Below, piece by piece: positions 8,959 through 20,641 of a stretch of 64,000 nt of DNA; positions within the stretch are counted from its first letter, which is position 1; every line of letters starts with the position of its first letter. The stretch is from Anthoceros angustus. Taxonomy: Eukaryota; Streptophyta; Anthocerotopsida; Anthocerotales; Anthocerotaceae. The DNA lies in the NCBI GenBank assembly GCA_010909165.1, contig MU008182.1, positions 496,001 through 560,000 of the forward strand, given 5' to 3'. Below the pieces are notes generated by a model, which was not told where the DNA came from, did not search any database, and worked only from the letters and a program-made list of their open reading frames with translations. Both the position numbers and the translations under genes were made by a program.

Positions 8959-11662
8959 GGGCCTTCACAACCTTGCACGGTGCGCGCAGGAACTGTGGCA
9001 TTGCCTTGGCGGCCCGGTCCACAGCACCATCCGTTTTCACATCCCATGGAGGGCCTGTGCTGCGGACCGGTAACTTATGGCCCCAGGCTTACGATTGTTG
9101 TAGGATATTGTTGTATCGATCCGCGTGATTGGTTTCTGCAAACCACTGCTCCCAGTCGCTAGCTATAGCGTCTGCTCAAGCCGACAATAAAGCTTCTGCC
9201 TTGCAGATAGGAATGCCAAATTGACATGGCCTTATGAAAGGTGTCCCTAAAATGGAGGAGCAGGGGGTTAGGCACCGTGGCTTCCCTACGAAGAAAGCAG
9301 TGGCACCATGCATCTGGCCTGACATCTTCCATGCCCGTCTGGACAGAGATCAATCTGACAATCTGCCATCAAGGTGTCCTCTTTCCTTTTCTCCTCTGGT
9401 GCCTCATCCTTGGAGAGCACCAGCAAAGGTTCGAGGACTTGTGTTTTGCAAGGGACAACGCTTGGAGTAACACATGTTCTAGGTAGGAGCTTTACCAGCA
9501 CCGAGCAATTCTAGTCTAGCATGGCTGACAGAAATCTTCGATCCATGACTGCTGCTGTTGTTCAGCTTGTGGGTATTCCCCAAGGACGAGGGCTTGAACA
9601 TGTAAACCGCTGGCTGCACAGATGACGACTCTTGGATTTCCCAAATCTCTCCTTCAAATTGTCCTAAAGGATTTGTTCTGCTGCGGTGGAGGTAACCCTC
9701 TCAGCAGGCTGATAGGAGGGAGCTCATCTGGGGCAACGTACTGGTTCGTATCTGTTATACGCGAAACCAACCTGGGCAAGACAGTGCCTTTCCCATTCCA
9801 GGTGCTATGGTTTCACCACACTTACTGCCTATTGCCACTTTGAGAGCTGGCAGCGCCTGCATCTGACAAAAGAAATTTCTCTCCTTATGCCCACCAGATC
9901 CTTTGACGCAAGGTCGTGTTGTGGTATGACGAGGAGGATAATTGAAATGGTGTGCTCGACGTGTGCGTACATCGTTGGCACCTTCGTCTGACGGACGAAT
10001 CGACGACGAAGGGCACAATGTATTGAGCAGTGGTATCATGGTTGTAGTCACAGCATGGATCATACTCAAGGCACCGATGTGGGCCCTCAGGCTGGAGCAT
10101 GGGTGAGATTGCGTCTGTGTTCACTGCATATGTACCAAAGATTTCGTCTCGGTCTGAGTCTCCTGTGTAGGCAGTTGGTTACCAGAGCTGCATTGGCAGC
10201 TCTGCTAGGAGAGTAGGTCTCGCTGTCAACACTTCCAGCGAATATTGAGCAATGCGTGCCCTGCCTCGACCTGATGACCATTCCTTCCTTAGAGCTGGCG
10301 GCAAAGCCTGGTAAGAACTCAACGTTCTGCGGGATGTGTCACTTGTTTACTGTTTTTCTTTCGTTCACCGTACAACACCAAAGTATCTCTGCACTGTGCA
10401 GGGATCGATGCCTCCGGATGGTGTGCAGTGGCACATTTCGGGATTTACCTGTTGGGCATGACACGGATATGGAAAACTTGGTAGATCCGAGTCATATTCC
10501 TGTTGCTCATCACCATGTCAATGAGGATACCATGGGCAGGCGGTCTCAGGCTGTAAGTTTGCCCTACGGAGTGAAGACCTCAAGAGACCAGCGACTTCCA
10601 GTCAAGATGGAGAAGCAATAGGACAGCTGTCAACTCACATCTTTCAGGCTCCTGCTCGTTTCACCAAAGAGATTGAGCTGAAGGGAATCATGTGTGCTCG
10701 TGCCGCAACAACCACGTGCTGTACTCTTACAGTGTGGTATTGACCTGACATTCAGGTCGTTTGAGCATTCAGGTTCCCAGAGGCAGAGGCATGTGTGAGC
10801 TAGCCATCTAATACAGCTGTTGTGCGTCTTCAGTCCCAGGAAATTGCAGGATATTGGTGATAACGCAAGGAGCTTTATTGTATAGGCATGTCGAGTGGCC
10901 GTAATTGGTGGCAGCTGTTTCCAAGGTGGCTTTGGGATTGGGATGCCACCTACAGTAATCTTCTGTCGGGATTCGTTGCTGTTACCGGCAGTGTTTCCTC
11001 CGAGTCAGCTATCTCTTGGATCGCCTGCTTTGTCAGATACCAACTTACATATCGACATCTGTGTTGTTGTATAAGAGATTTACTCGGGAGAACAACAGAC
11101 CGGGAGTGCACTTAAACGGTGCAATAAAGTTTACTATGTCACATGTCAACAGCAGCAGAAGTCGATGTTGGTCAATGCATAGGCTATGGCTTTACTGGGT
11201 AGAATGGGCAAGAGAAGGTCCTCAACTTGTGAGTACCAAGATGCCGAAATGGCATGGATATTATCTGAAAACGCTGCAAGCAGATAGGCACTCCCGACAT
11301 TCTTGGACATAGTTAGATGGGTTTCACGCATCTATACACCGTCCTTGTAGTATGCAGCGTGCGATGTCCTGGCTTCAGGAGTTCAGGAGAAAATAGCAGT
11401 GCGCTTTTCTTTCGAACAAGCCAACCGTATGCAAGCTTCGAGCATTGCTGGTCGCTGGAAAGCCGGATTCAAGTGTTCATGTACGAAGATACACCCGTGC
11501 CCACATCCCTTCAAGGATGAAGGGTGAAGCTTGCAGCAAATAGTTGAGGCCCCCAACGTGAAAACGTAGAACGAATCCTTAAGGAGCATGCTCAGAGTGC
11601 ACCCTGCCCTCGGGAGAAGGGGAGACACATTGCACTCTGGCAGGCTTGCTTGTCTCTCAGGG
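8959..11662. other. No supported gene
   Basis: Moderate-GC, non-repetitive DNA with only short ORFs. Some segments have splice-like sites (for example a gtaagaac at about 10312 on the plus strand), so parts may be introns, untranslated exons or an old decayed gene. I cannot join any of them into a recognisable protein. A minus-strand frame at 11383-11628 might be a further exon of the candidate gene at 12.1-12.9 kb. Confidence 0.4.
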
Positions 11663-12090
11663 TCAGCGTTCGGCTTGTATCAAGAGAAACCGCAAATGTG
11701 ACCAGGAATGGGTCCGGACCTGCACAACTCTGGGTGAAGCCAAGTTACTGGGCGCAAACCACAATCCATGCCCTTCGTTTTGGTAGTTCACAGACCCGGC
11801 AGAAGTGGACGTGGATAAGCTGAAGAGCCCAACGCCCTGCACAAAGTACTCGTTACAGTGCAACGTGAACAAGAAGAGCAAGGCAAAACCCGAAGCCTAT
11901 GTGTGTACTAGTACCTCCAGGACATAAACAAGAACTCCAGTGTTGAGCTTCACAGAAAACTGAGCTGCGGAACTCGGGCGCATTGACACATCTAGCAGTT
12001 GCTACACGTCATTACAAACGCCAAGGTCAACACAAGAGGCAGTCAAAGGGTGCAGGAATACACACAGGCATGGAAGACCCAGCATGAAAT

Positions 12091-12878
12091 TTAAAACGTT
12101 GCCGACAGACAAACAGAACTTACAAATTCATGTAACGGTGCAGCGGCCTGCAAACCCGCAAACTCCCCGGCCACCACCTTCACAACGGCACCACCCTCGT
12201 CCCCCTGCTCCGTCAGCACATGCCGCACGCTTCCTGGGCCTCTCACATGGAAAACAAAGGGCACAGCAGCCTGCCCACGCGAAACATCGTCCATCGACTG
12301 AGGAGCTCCCTTGCCCAAGCTCATGCTAGATACGTAATGCAACTGAACTCCATGCCTAGGCTGCAACATCGCCTCCCCCTCGGGGGACTCCTCATCCTCA
12401 TCCTCATCCCCATCGCCCTCCAGGTAGTAAACCAGACTCTCCAGCAGAAGCCCAGCCTCAGCCACCGGCAGTCCTCCATTGCTGGGGCCCAAAAAGAACT
12501 CATCCAGCGCCAGCAGCCGCCCGATACCTGCAGGCTGCGCATCCGCCACAGTCAATCACAGCCATGCCAGGCAGCAACAGAATGCATCCAAACCCTAACG
12601 CCCACAACCCACAAACACGCACCTGGGAGAGCTTCCGATCCAGGCCCCATCACCCGAACGGTGTCAGCCTTGTCGGACACGCGTGACGCCGTGACGGTAA
12701 CCGCAGCAGCCAGAGCGAAAGACACCACGACCCTCCTGCCCTTGCGGGCGGCAGAAGGGGAGGCGACGACACCGGTGTTCCATCTTCCCCAAGCCTGGCA
12801 CCCGAGCGAGCTGCAGAGCCTCGGGCCGGCTGGGGATGAGGGAGAGAGCATGGGCATGCGCTGCAGCAGAGCCGCCAT
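12091..12878 (-). CDS. Candidate plastid-targeted protein of unknown function, at least two exons
   Basis: Not recognised. An ATG in good context (ccaccaATGgcg, 12878) opens a 256-nt exon (12623-12878). Its start is rich in S, A, P and R (MAALLQRMPMLSPSSPAG), followed by an alanine/valine-rich hydrophobic stretch, as in a plastid transit peptide. A gtgcgt donor and gcag acceptor remove a 95-nt intron (12528-12622) in phase 1. The next exon begins at 12527 and contains LALDEFFLGPSNGG and an acidic run (GDGDEDEDEES). It may stop at 12091, but a strong gtaagt donor at 12123 in phase 0 suggests a further intron. Then 11836 and below (GVGLFSLSTSTSAGS) could be exon 3. Splice phases fit at both junctions. 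GC-rich low-complexity flanks and lack of a known domain keep confidence low. Confidence 0.4.
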
Positions 12879-15800
12879 TGGTGGAATCCGGAAAAATTCA
12901 AACCCGCAACCGCAACCCCCCCCTGGCCCTGGTCCGGAGGAAAGTGAGGGAGCAGGGAATCGGGACTCCCGATTCTCAGACCGAGCACCAAGTCAAAGGC
13001 GGTAGAGCAGGACTGGTAGGAATTGGGGCAACGAGGCAAGTTGGAAGTCGGGCTGAGATCCTGCCACAAAATGAGCTATATGTTCCTACTGTGCCGTCAC
13101 AGTGCACAGAGCCCGTTCACATGGTCCTGTAAGACAGTAGCATGATCTCAGGCAGATATGCAGGGCAAGGAGGTGCGAATTGCAGGCACGTCAGGGACCG
13201 GGCGACGGATGCTCCTGCTCCGGACCCGGACCCGGACTGTGTGCGAGAAGGCAAGCCGTATCTCTCCCCAGTTGCCCACAATTGTATTTTATTTCCCGCC
13301 CCGAATATTGCAAACAAAACAACAATTCTTCCATTCTTCCAAGGATAAACTCGGAATCTGAGGCGCGCGTGTGTTGGAGGCTGGAGCTGCGGAAATGCTC
13401 CACCGCTTGACAGTTATGGGAAGGAGTGTAGAGCGCGGCCTAATTACGTTTACGTGTACCTTGTAAGCAGCGAGGTTGCGGCCGTTGCGGGGGCAACAGA
13501 ATCCGTGGACGGTGGGGCCGAGCCGGGCCGGGTGGCCCGGGGCCCGGGGCCCGGGCCCGAGGGGCGCCCGGCCTCCCCGCCATGCAAATATAGGCAGCCG
13601 CTGACGCCCGAGCTGATGCGCAAAAGCCTCCCTCCTCCAGTACAACTGTACCCGAGGCCCCTCCACCAGCAAAGGGGAGATTTCCGGGCAGGAACAAAAT
13701 CCCGTTGCTGTTGCCGCGTTGCCGCATTGCCGCTGCCGCTGCCGCTGCCGCTGGCCAAGGCCGTCAAGTCTCACCGCCCAACATCCCCCTGGCTGCTGGC
13801 TGCTGGCTGCTGGCTGCTGCTGCATCTGCATCTGCATCTGCTGCGTCCATAAAAATTTCAAGTCCGTTTGACAAGAAGAAAACAAGGGCTGTGCGCGTGC
13901 AAGGCACACAGGCCCGGCACTGGGTCTCCAGGGACTCCAGGTCCAGGACCGGCCTGCTCCAGGCTCCTCTGTCCTGTCCTTTATCCTACGCATTTTTGCA
14001 CTTCGGGCCCCGGTTTACAGCTCCGCATCGCCAGCAGTACCAGTGCTGCCCATGGGTAAAAGTATCTTAAACAGGGGTACAATGAACATATGTACATGTA
14101 TGAGATCTGCGGATCCACGGTCTGCAGCTCTAGACTGCCGACTGCCGACTTGCGACTGCCGACTTGCGACTGCCGACTGCCGACTGCTTCTGGTGACGAG
14201 TCGATCACATACCATACATCGTTCCGACTCTGATTTACTTAGCGGACAGGGTGTTTTTGGGCAGGTTGCAGCAATGCACCTGCAGGGTCCCGTCCAGGAG
14301 AGTCCATGGACCGGGGACCAGGGACCAGGCTCCAGGCTCCAGGCTGAAGCTGGCAGGTTGAGCAACTTGGGCCCCGGTGCAGTTTTTTGTTTGGCGGGGC
14401 GGGAGAAATGATGAGGCCCTTGCATCTCGTGGGACGGCGCGCGCTCTCCGGTTCTCTTCCCAAGTTAACGCGATGCTGTTCCTGCGCTCGGGATGCGTGT
14501 GTTCACGGCGTTCCGTTACCGCACGCACTTGACATACATATGATCAAGCTTGCGACAGGATTGATGGATGGGCAATTGTGCATTACATTTGTGTTAGGTG
14601 GGTGGGTTATGTGGTTTGTGCAGGATTCGCATACATGCGTATGGTGATGGGTGATGCATTTGGGCATGGAAGAGGTCAGAGTTTGACTTGATGGCCGGGG
14701 CCGGCGTAGGAGCGGGCGCAGGGCAGTGCACCAGCACAGGCACTGGAGTGTGGCAGGCCAGGCGAATAATGGATGGAGAAGAAGAAGGCATGTGGGCGAG
14801 TACGTACGTGGATTGAATAGGGAAAAGAAATCGGGGCGTGGAAGAAGCTTTTGGTGGTGGTGGGGGAACCCGGAAGAAGGAAAAACAAATGAGATGGAGG
14901 GAATATCTTGGAAGGCAAGCTAGCGACATTAATGAGGTCGCATAGCGGCGGGAGAACGTGCGGTCGGGCACGCGCAATTTGCAAACCGCAAACCGCAAAC
15001 TGCAAAATGCAAAGCGAGCGGCGCCGGAGGCCGCGGTCCAGGCAGACGCCTCCCGTCCTCTCTTTTTCCAGCCCTGCCCTTGCTTTGCCTTTGCCGTAAA
15101 TAGTCAGGGACGACAGAGACGAGACTGCATTACAATTTGCGTTCCGGTTTTGTCATGACAGAGGAGCCGGGAGCCTGCTCCCTGCCCTGTTAACACCATT
15201 TGCGAATCGTATCGGACCGAAACTCCCCAAATCCAAATTTTGTGCTCCACTCAGTGGAAAGGCTAAAATTAGCACAGCACCTATCCCGTTACTTACATCA
15301 CACGACAGGACAGGACTACATATGTACAGGACTGGACCCCTGCTGTTCCGTTCCGTTCCGTTCCGTGGTCCTGCTTTACGTGTATGTATGTATGTACATA
15401 CGTACGTACATGCAGTGGTGATGAGAAGGCCTGTACAAATTTTCAAGATCGTGGTTGCAGTCAGTGCTTGTGGCAATGAGTCGTCATAAATGCAAAGGTG
15501 AAGGCAGAGCCGAGGCGATCAAACTTCGAGCCCCTGACTTTCCACGTACCAGAACGTCAGGGGGGCAACGCTTTCAACCAAGGCCGGTTTTTGGCGCGCA
15601 CAAAACAAAAACCAGACCAGCGCTTAACGTGAGGATAAGATGGCTGTATTACAAGAACTTTTTTGGAGTGGGCAGTGGGGAAGCGAATATAAGTTGGTGC
15701 ACCGCTGTGTACATAGTGTGCATCGGAACGGAGTCCGTGGCCCGTTGCTGTTGGGCGTTGCTTTGTGTGCCTCGGGTGCTCCGCTTTTCCGGGTTGGGTG

Positions 15801-17120
15801 TCCGTGGCGGCGGGCAGGCACAGGCACAGGCACAGGCATGGGCAGGCGTCCGGCCGGAGCCCACCGCGAGGCCACCGGCACCGGCAGCGACACCGGCACC
15901 GGCAGCGGCAGCGGCACCGGGAGCCGGGGCCACCCGGCGCCCGCCCAAGAGCTTATCACCGATGTTATTACTCATGGGTAGTGGGCTGTAGGCGAAGGAA
16001 ATGGCTAGAAGCAGGCGGTGTTTGTTTGAGAGCCTTGCCTTGGTCGAGGAGTTAGATATGTGGTGGTGGATAGGCTGTGGGAGCGGTGCATGGGAAATTG
16101 CGATCGAAATTTCTGGTCGATTTGCACTAGGGAGCAGGGAGAGAAAGGCAAGATCCTCGGGAATGAGAAAAAAGGACAAAGGGTGATGTGGAAGAGCGGA
16201 GTTGGAGAAACAAGTCAGAGAAAAAAAAGGAGAAAAAAAGGGTTGGTACATAAACAACGTTGGGAAGTATGTGCGGATGGGATGTTGTCGCAAATAAAAA
16301 AAACGAGAGGGGGAATAATAATGGAATAAAATCGGAAATTGGGAGGGAAGAGGAAGGGAAGGGAAGGGAAGGGAAGGGAAGGGAAGGGAAGGGCAAGGGC
16401 TACAGTGGGGCGGGCCCGTGAGACAGCAGCGACAGGGCCGTCACGGGGACGGGGACAGGCCCGGCCCAGCCAAGCCCTTTGGACCTCGAACGATACAACG
16501 CCGGGCGATGCGGAAAGTGAGCAGCTGCACGAGGCCCTGGGACAGCGGAAAGCGGGGCCCGGGCAGCGGGCAGCGGGCAGCAGGCACAGCCCCAAAGACC
16601 GTGGTTGCGACTTGTAGTCGGCCGGGCCTCCTCCGGGACACACACACCTTGGAGTTTTGATGGCAAGCGTGTGTGTGGAAGAGTGAGGCCCACCAGGCGC
16701 ACCCCGGTGGCCGGTAATCCGTCACTCTCGCTTGCCGGTGCCTCCTGACACCACATCCATCCACGCCATGCCATGTCCATGTTCTATATGACATAGGTAT
16801 GTATGTCATGATCCCGTGGCATCCGTTCCGTACCCAACACCGAACCGTACCGTACCGAGCCTCGGCCTTTCAGCGCCTCGTTGTAGGGACGGCTGGGAAC
16901 GGGGTACATACGAGGGCCGGGCCCACGTCCGTTCGCCTCGATCGGGTGTCCGGGCTCTGGGACCTCGGGCCCCGAGAAGCCAAAAAAAATCCAACACGAA
17001 AACAAAATGAAAGCTGGGAGCCGGGAGCCGGGAGCCGGGTGCTCTCGCCCCTGTTAAAAATCAGACAAGCGCATCGCTTCGTGCTTGGTCCGCGTCAACC
17101 TGTTGTAACCTGCCCACTCG
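12879..17120. other. GC-rich intergenic region with simple repeats
   Basis: No gene is supported; long ORFs here come from low-complexity GC-rich sequence open on several frames. Arrays seen: GCCGCT units (about 13729-13755), TGGCTGC and TGCATC units (13795-13845), a gactgccgacttgc pattern (14128-14188), (GTAT)-type runs near 15380-15410, GGCACA/CACCGG hexamers (15815-15935) and GGGAA pentamers (16353-16393). Confidence 0.6.
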
Positions 17121-18099
17121 GGGCCCGAGGTCCTCCCTTCCAGGGACTGACGTCCACACATGGGTTCGTCGAAACTCCCCTGTCGATGGCCAGCCTCATG
17201 GCTCCTCCACGGGACTGCCTTGTACTTGTTTCTAGTTCAAATTCCCAGTGCGGGACTTTGATGTGCACTACTGTGAAAATATCTATAAAATCTCCGAATT
17301 CCCGAGCACCCTTTGCAAAGATTTGATATGGTTTCATTTTTTGCAGGCGGTGGTGGCAGTGCGCCGGGAGTAGGGAGTCGGAGTCGGGAGTAGGCCTGGC
17401 GGAGACCGGTGACTGGCCGGCACGTGGGCGGGCAGCAGGCGGTTCCTACGGTCTACCCTCCTTCCGCCCGCCCGGGCCGGCTCCCGGGCCTGGGCCCGGG
17501 CCTGGGCCCTGGCTGCCGGCGACTCCGACTTGGCTGGACACGCGGCCGCCCAGCCCTTCCTATTCCAGCGCTACAGGGGGACCCGGGGCGCCAGGGGCCA
17601 GGGGCCAGGGGCCGGGGCCCGAGGTCCTCCTTCCAGGGACTGACGTCCACACATGGGTTCGTCGAAACTCCCTGTCGATGGCCAGCCTCATGGCTCCTCC
17701 ACGGGACTGCCTTGTACTTGTTTCTAGTTCAAATTCCCAGTGCGGGACTTTGATGTGCACTACTGTGAAAATATCTATAAAATCTCCGAATTCCCGAGCA
17801 CCCTTTGCAAAGATTTGATATGGTTTCATTTTTTGCAGGCGGTGGTGGCAGTGCGCCGGGAGTAGGGAGTCGGGAGTCGGGAGTAGGCCTGGCGGAGACC
17901 GGTGACTGGCCGGCACGTGGGCGGGCAGCAGGCGGTTCCTACGGTCTACCCTCCTTCCGCCCGCCCGGGCCGGCTCCCGGGCCTGGGCCCGGGCCTGGGC
18001 CCTGGCTGCCGGCGACCTGACTTGGCTGGACACGCGGCCGCCCAGCCCTTCCTATTCCAGCGCTACAGGGGGACCCGGGGCGCCAGGGGCCAGGGGCCG
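17121..18099. repeat. Tandem duplication of a ~490-bp unit
   Basis: Unit 1 (17121-17614, 494 bp) is followed directly by unit 2 (17615-18099, 485 bp). The copies are nearly identical; I saw only small indels, such as a lost C in tcctccctt and a change near 18016. The unit joins an AT-moderate half (with aaaatatctataaaatctcc) to a very GC-rich half ending ggggccggggcccg. The first bases of the unit match its end, consistent with unequal exchange at a gggcccg-type micro-homology. Confidence 0.92.
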
Positions 18100-18244
18100 G
18101 GGCCCGGGAACGGCAACCAAGCTTGTGTAATTTTAGCGAACAACAAACAATAGTTGGTAGCCAAGCCTTTCCTCTCATCAAGGGCCCTCCCCCGTTTCCC
18201 TTCTCCTGTTCTTTGGCCCGTTCCCCGTTCCAGGGAGCTGGGCC

Positions 18245-18399
18245 CTGGAGCTGGAGCTGGAGCTGGAGCTGGAGCTGGAGCTGGAGCTGGAGCTGGAACT
18301 GGAGCTGGAGCTGGAGCTGGCGCTGGCGCTGGCGCTGGCGCTGGCGCTGGCGCTGGCGCTGGCGCTGGCGCTGCAACTGGAGCTGGAGCTGGAGCTGGC
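18245..18399. repeat. Hexanucleotide array, CTGGAG changing to CTGGCG and back
   Basis: About 25 hexamers. A block of CTGGAG gives way to a clean block of CTGGCG, then returns to CTGGAG. Variants sit in blocks, as expected from local slippage or conversion. Confidence 0.9.
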
Positions 18400-18436
18400 C
18401 TGGCTTCCCTAGTTTGAGGAAGACGAGGGGAACCCA

Positions 18437-18775
18437 GGCCGGTGCCGGTGCCCGTGCCGGTGCCCGTGCCCGTGCCGGGCCCACCCCGAGTCTACGAGGT
18501 CGTTGTCGGCCTAGAAGCACGCCGTCCCTTGGAAAAGCTGCCATGCCCCATTACACCCATGCCGCATGGGCCGCATGGGCCTGTGTCCTTGGATGATGCT
18601 CCATGCCCATGCCCATGCCCATGGCAAAGGGCAACGACGGACCGGGAGGCGACGACCAGGGATGACAGGCGCCGCCTGGGAGTGATCCTGGTCCTGGTCC
18701 TGGTCCTGGTCCCGGTCCCGGTCCCGGTCCCGGTCCCGGTCCTGGTCCTGGTCCTGGTCCTGGCTCTGGCCCAGG
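18437..18775. repeat. Further hexamer arrays (CCGGTG/CCCGTG, CCATGC, TCCTGG/TCCCGG)
   Basis: Three short arrays: ccggtgcccgtg near 18437-18478, catgccc near 18580-18625, and ggtcctggtccc near 18687-18770. Long ORFs across them are repeat artefacts. Confidence 0.85.
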
Positions 18776-19635
18776 CCATGGCCGACTAGACGCTAGCGGC
18801 AAAAGCCTAGCGCCTAGCCGAAACCGGCTTTCCCTGCGTGTCGCGAAAGCGATGGTGGCCGACCGCCCTGTGGCCAAGGCCCTGAAATGGGGCCCAATGC
18901 CTCCCAACAATGCCTGCTTTCTCTACGTGTAAGTACCTATGGTACAGCGTGTAGAGTGGCGACCCGGTCGTCCTAGCATGCGAAAGCGGAAAGCGGAAAG
19001 CGGAAATACATTCCCAACGACTAGGTATGTACACGGGTAGGGGGAATACTATGTGTACGTGAATGCAGTCCGTAGGGGTGGGGTAGATATGAGGAGAAGC
19101 CGGGCGAGCCGGGGCCCGGGCGGGAATTGGGAATGGGGATTGGGAATGGGAATGGGGCTCATGATTAGCTAGCGTGCTCTTAGCGCCACTTTAATGATGG
19201 CCGCACCTGCTCCGCGCATGCTCTCCGAACCATTAATAAGGGCCCGGCCGCCGCTGTGCGCGTCCGAAAGTGACGCCATCATCACAACCAGGCCTGTGGG
19301 CCTGTGGGCCTCTGGGCCTCTGGCCAATGCATGCATATGTACACATGACATGCTCATATTCCGGCCCCAAGGCGATCCCCCCCATCCGTTTTAATTTAAC
19401 CACTACCGAATAACGTTACATGTACGTACGTATGTATGTGCTAGCATAAACATGCGTATATACATGCATACATACATGCACAAGAAGCGGCAGGTGGCGG
19501 TGGCGCTGCCTGGTTTCCGGGCGGCGCCGAGCCCCGAGGAGCTCCAGCTCCATCGGGCTGGGAGCAGAGCGAGGGTCGCAACAGCATTGAGAAACAGCAA
19601 CAGCAACAGCAAAGCAGCGGCAGGCAGCAGACTGC
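18776..19635. other. Intergenic stretch, no gene seen
   Basis: Contains short runs such as gcggaaa repeats near 18985 and tgtatgtacata-type runs near 19420-19480. No ORF with protein-like composition. Confidence 0.5.
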
Positions 19636-19965
19636 CAGTGCCCAGTGCCCAGTGCCCAGTGCCCAGTGCCCAGTGTCCAGTGTCCAGTGCCCAGTGCCCA
19701 GTGCCCAGTGCCCAGTGTCCAGTGTCCAGTGCCCAGTGCCCAGTGCCCAGTGCCCAGCGCCCAGTGCCCAGTGCCCAGCGCCCAGCGCCCAGTGCCCAGT
19801 TCCCAGTTCCCAGTTCCCAGTACCCAGTACCCAGTACCCAGTACCCAGCCCCAGCCCCAGCGCCCAGCCCCAGCCCCAGCCCCAGCCCCAGCCTCAGCCC
19901 CAGCCCCAGCCCCAGACCCAGCCCCAGCCCCAGACCCAGCCCCAGACCCAGCCCCAGCGCCTCTG
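19636..19965. repeat. Composite heptamer-to-hexamer minisatellite
   Basis: CCCAGTG heptamers with interspersed TCCAGTG and CCCAGCG (19636-19800) pass into CCCAGTT and CCCAGTA (19800-19845). They then become hexamers CCCCAG/CCCAGA (19846-19965). The order of variants suggests one array that changed period as it grew. All frames through it are open in places, but none is a gene. Confidence 0.9.
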
Positions 19966-20440
19966 CGTAACGTAACAGGCCCCAATGGGAAGCACGACCC
20001 CTGCCTTAAACACCTGTCTGTCTGCCTGGAATGGCGCGCGGGCCCCACCGCGTCCCCCCTCTCTCTTCCCGCCTAGAGAGAGAGCGCGGCACTAAAAGCC
20101 TCGCTGCTCGGCCTCCATCTCTTTCGTTGCTCCTCCTGCTTCCTGCTTCTCCTCTCCTTTCCTTCCTCGCCTCCTCCTCCTCTCCTCCCTTCCTTCCCTT
20201 CTCCTGCCTTTGGCTGCCCCGAACCCCTCCCGCGCCCTTCACCAATTCGCGCCTTCAATTGCTCGCCTCGAATGCGTCTCCCCGCCCGGCGCCTAGCCAT
20301 GGCGGAGTCGCGTCTCCGCCTCCCTCGTCCTCTCCGGGGGACCTGACCTCGTCTCCACTCTGCTCGACTCGCCTCGACTCCCGTCTTTTCTTTTCCTCCT
20401 TGTGTCGCTTGGCTTGGGGAAGGCTTCCCTTCCTTCCACC
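19966..20440 (+). promoter_or_regulatory. Upstream/leader region of the first GRAS gene, with a short uORF
   Basis: CT-rich DNA (tctctttcgttgctcctcct and similar) typical of plant 5' leaders. An ATG at 20299 in a strong context (ccATGg) opens a 15-codon frame ending at TGA 20344-20346, so it could act as a uORF if transcribed. The transcription start is not visible. Confidence 0.35.
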
Positions 20441-20641
20441 ATGTCGGCTGCCACGGTGATGAGGAGCTACGGTCACATCCTCTCCCCGGGGCTGTTCCCG
20501 CAGGACCCGCTGCCGCTGGGGAACCACTTCAAGTGGGGCGGCTCGCAATGGATGGACACCAAGCAGCAGCCGCAGCCGCTGCCGCAGCAGCAGGCGGAGC
20601 CGGACTACTTCGCCGGATTGGATCTGGGCTTCCCATGGTGA
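20441..20641 (+). CDS. 66-codon ORF overlapping the GRAS start: uORF or frame-shifted N-terminus
   Basis: Starts at ATG in tccaccATGtc and ends TGGTGA, where CCATGGTGA also contains the GRAS-frame ATG (20635). The peptide has mixed, protein-like composition (FKWGGSQWMDTKQQP, then EPDYFAGLDLGFP). The overlapping GRAS frame encodes an alanine run. It is either a long overlapping uORF that represses the GRAS frame, or the true N-terminus separated by a one-base indel in a CCC run. The sequence does not decide. Confidence 0.5.
   Translation: MSAATVMRSYGHILSPGLFPQDPLPLGNHFKWGGSQWMDTKQQPQPLPQQQAEPDYFAGLDLGFPW

Noticed and set aside
15649-16293. 214-codon minus-strand ORF and overlapping plus-strand ORFs
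   Set aside because: They cross GGCACA/CACCGG and GGGAA repeats, have skewed composition and no recognisable domain.
17939-18596. Long ORFs rich in QLQLQ, GAGAG or WSWSW through 17.9-18.6 kb
   Set aside because: Open frames on both strands caused by CTGGAG/CTGGCG hexamers with no stops. Not protein-like.
19416-20048. 211-codon minus-strand ORF of WALGTGH-type repeats
   Set aside because: It is the translation of the CCCAGTG heptamer array. A heptamer cycles frames without creating stops, so the open frame carries no evidence of coding.
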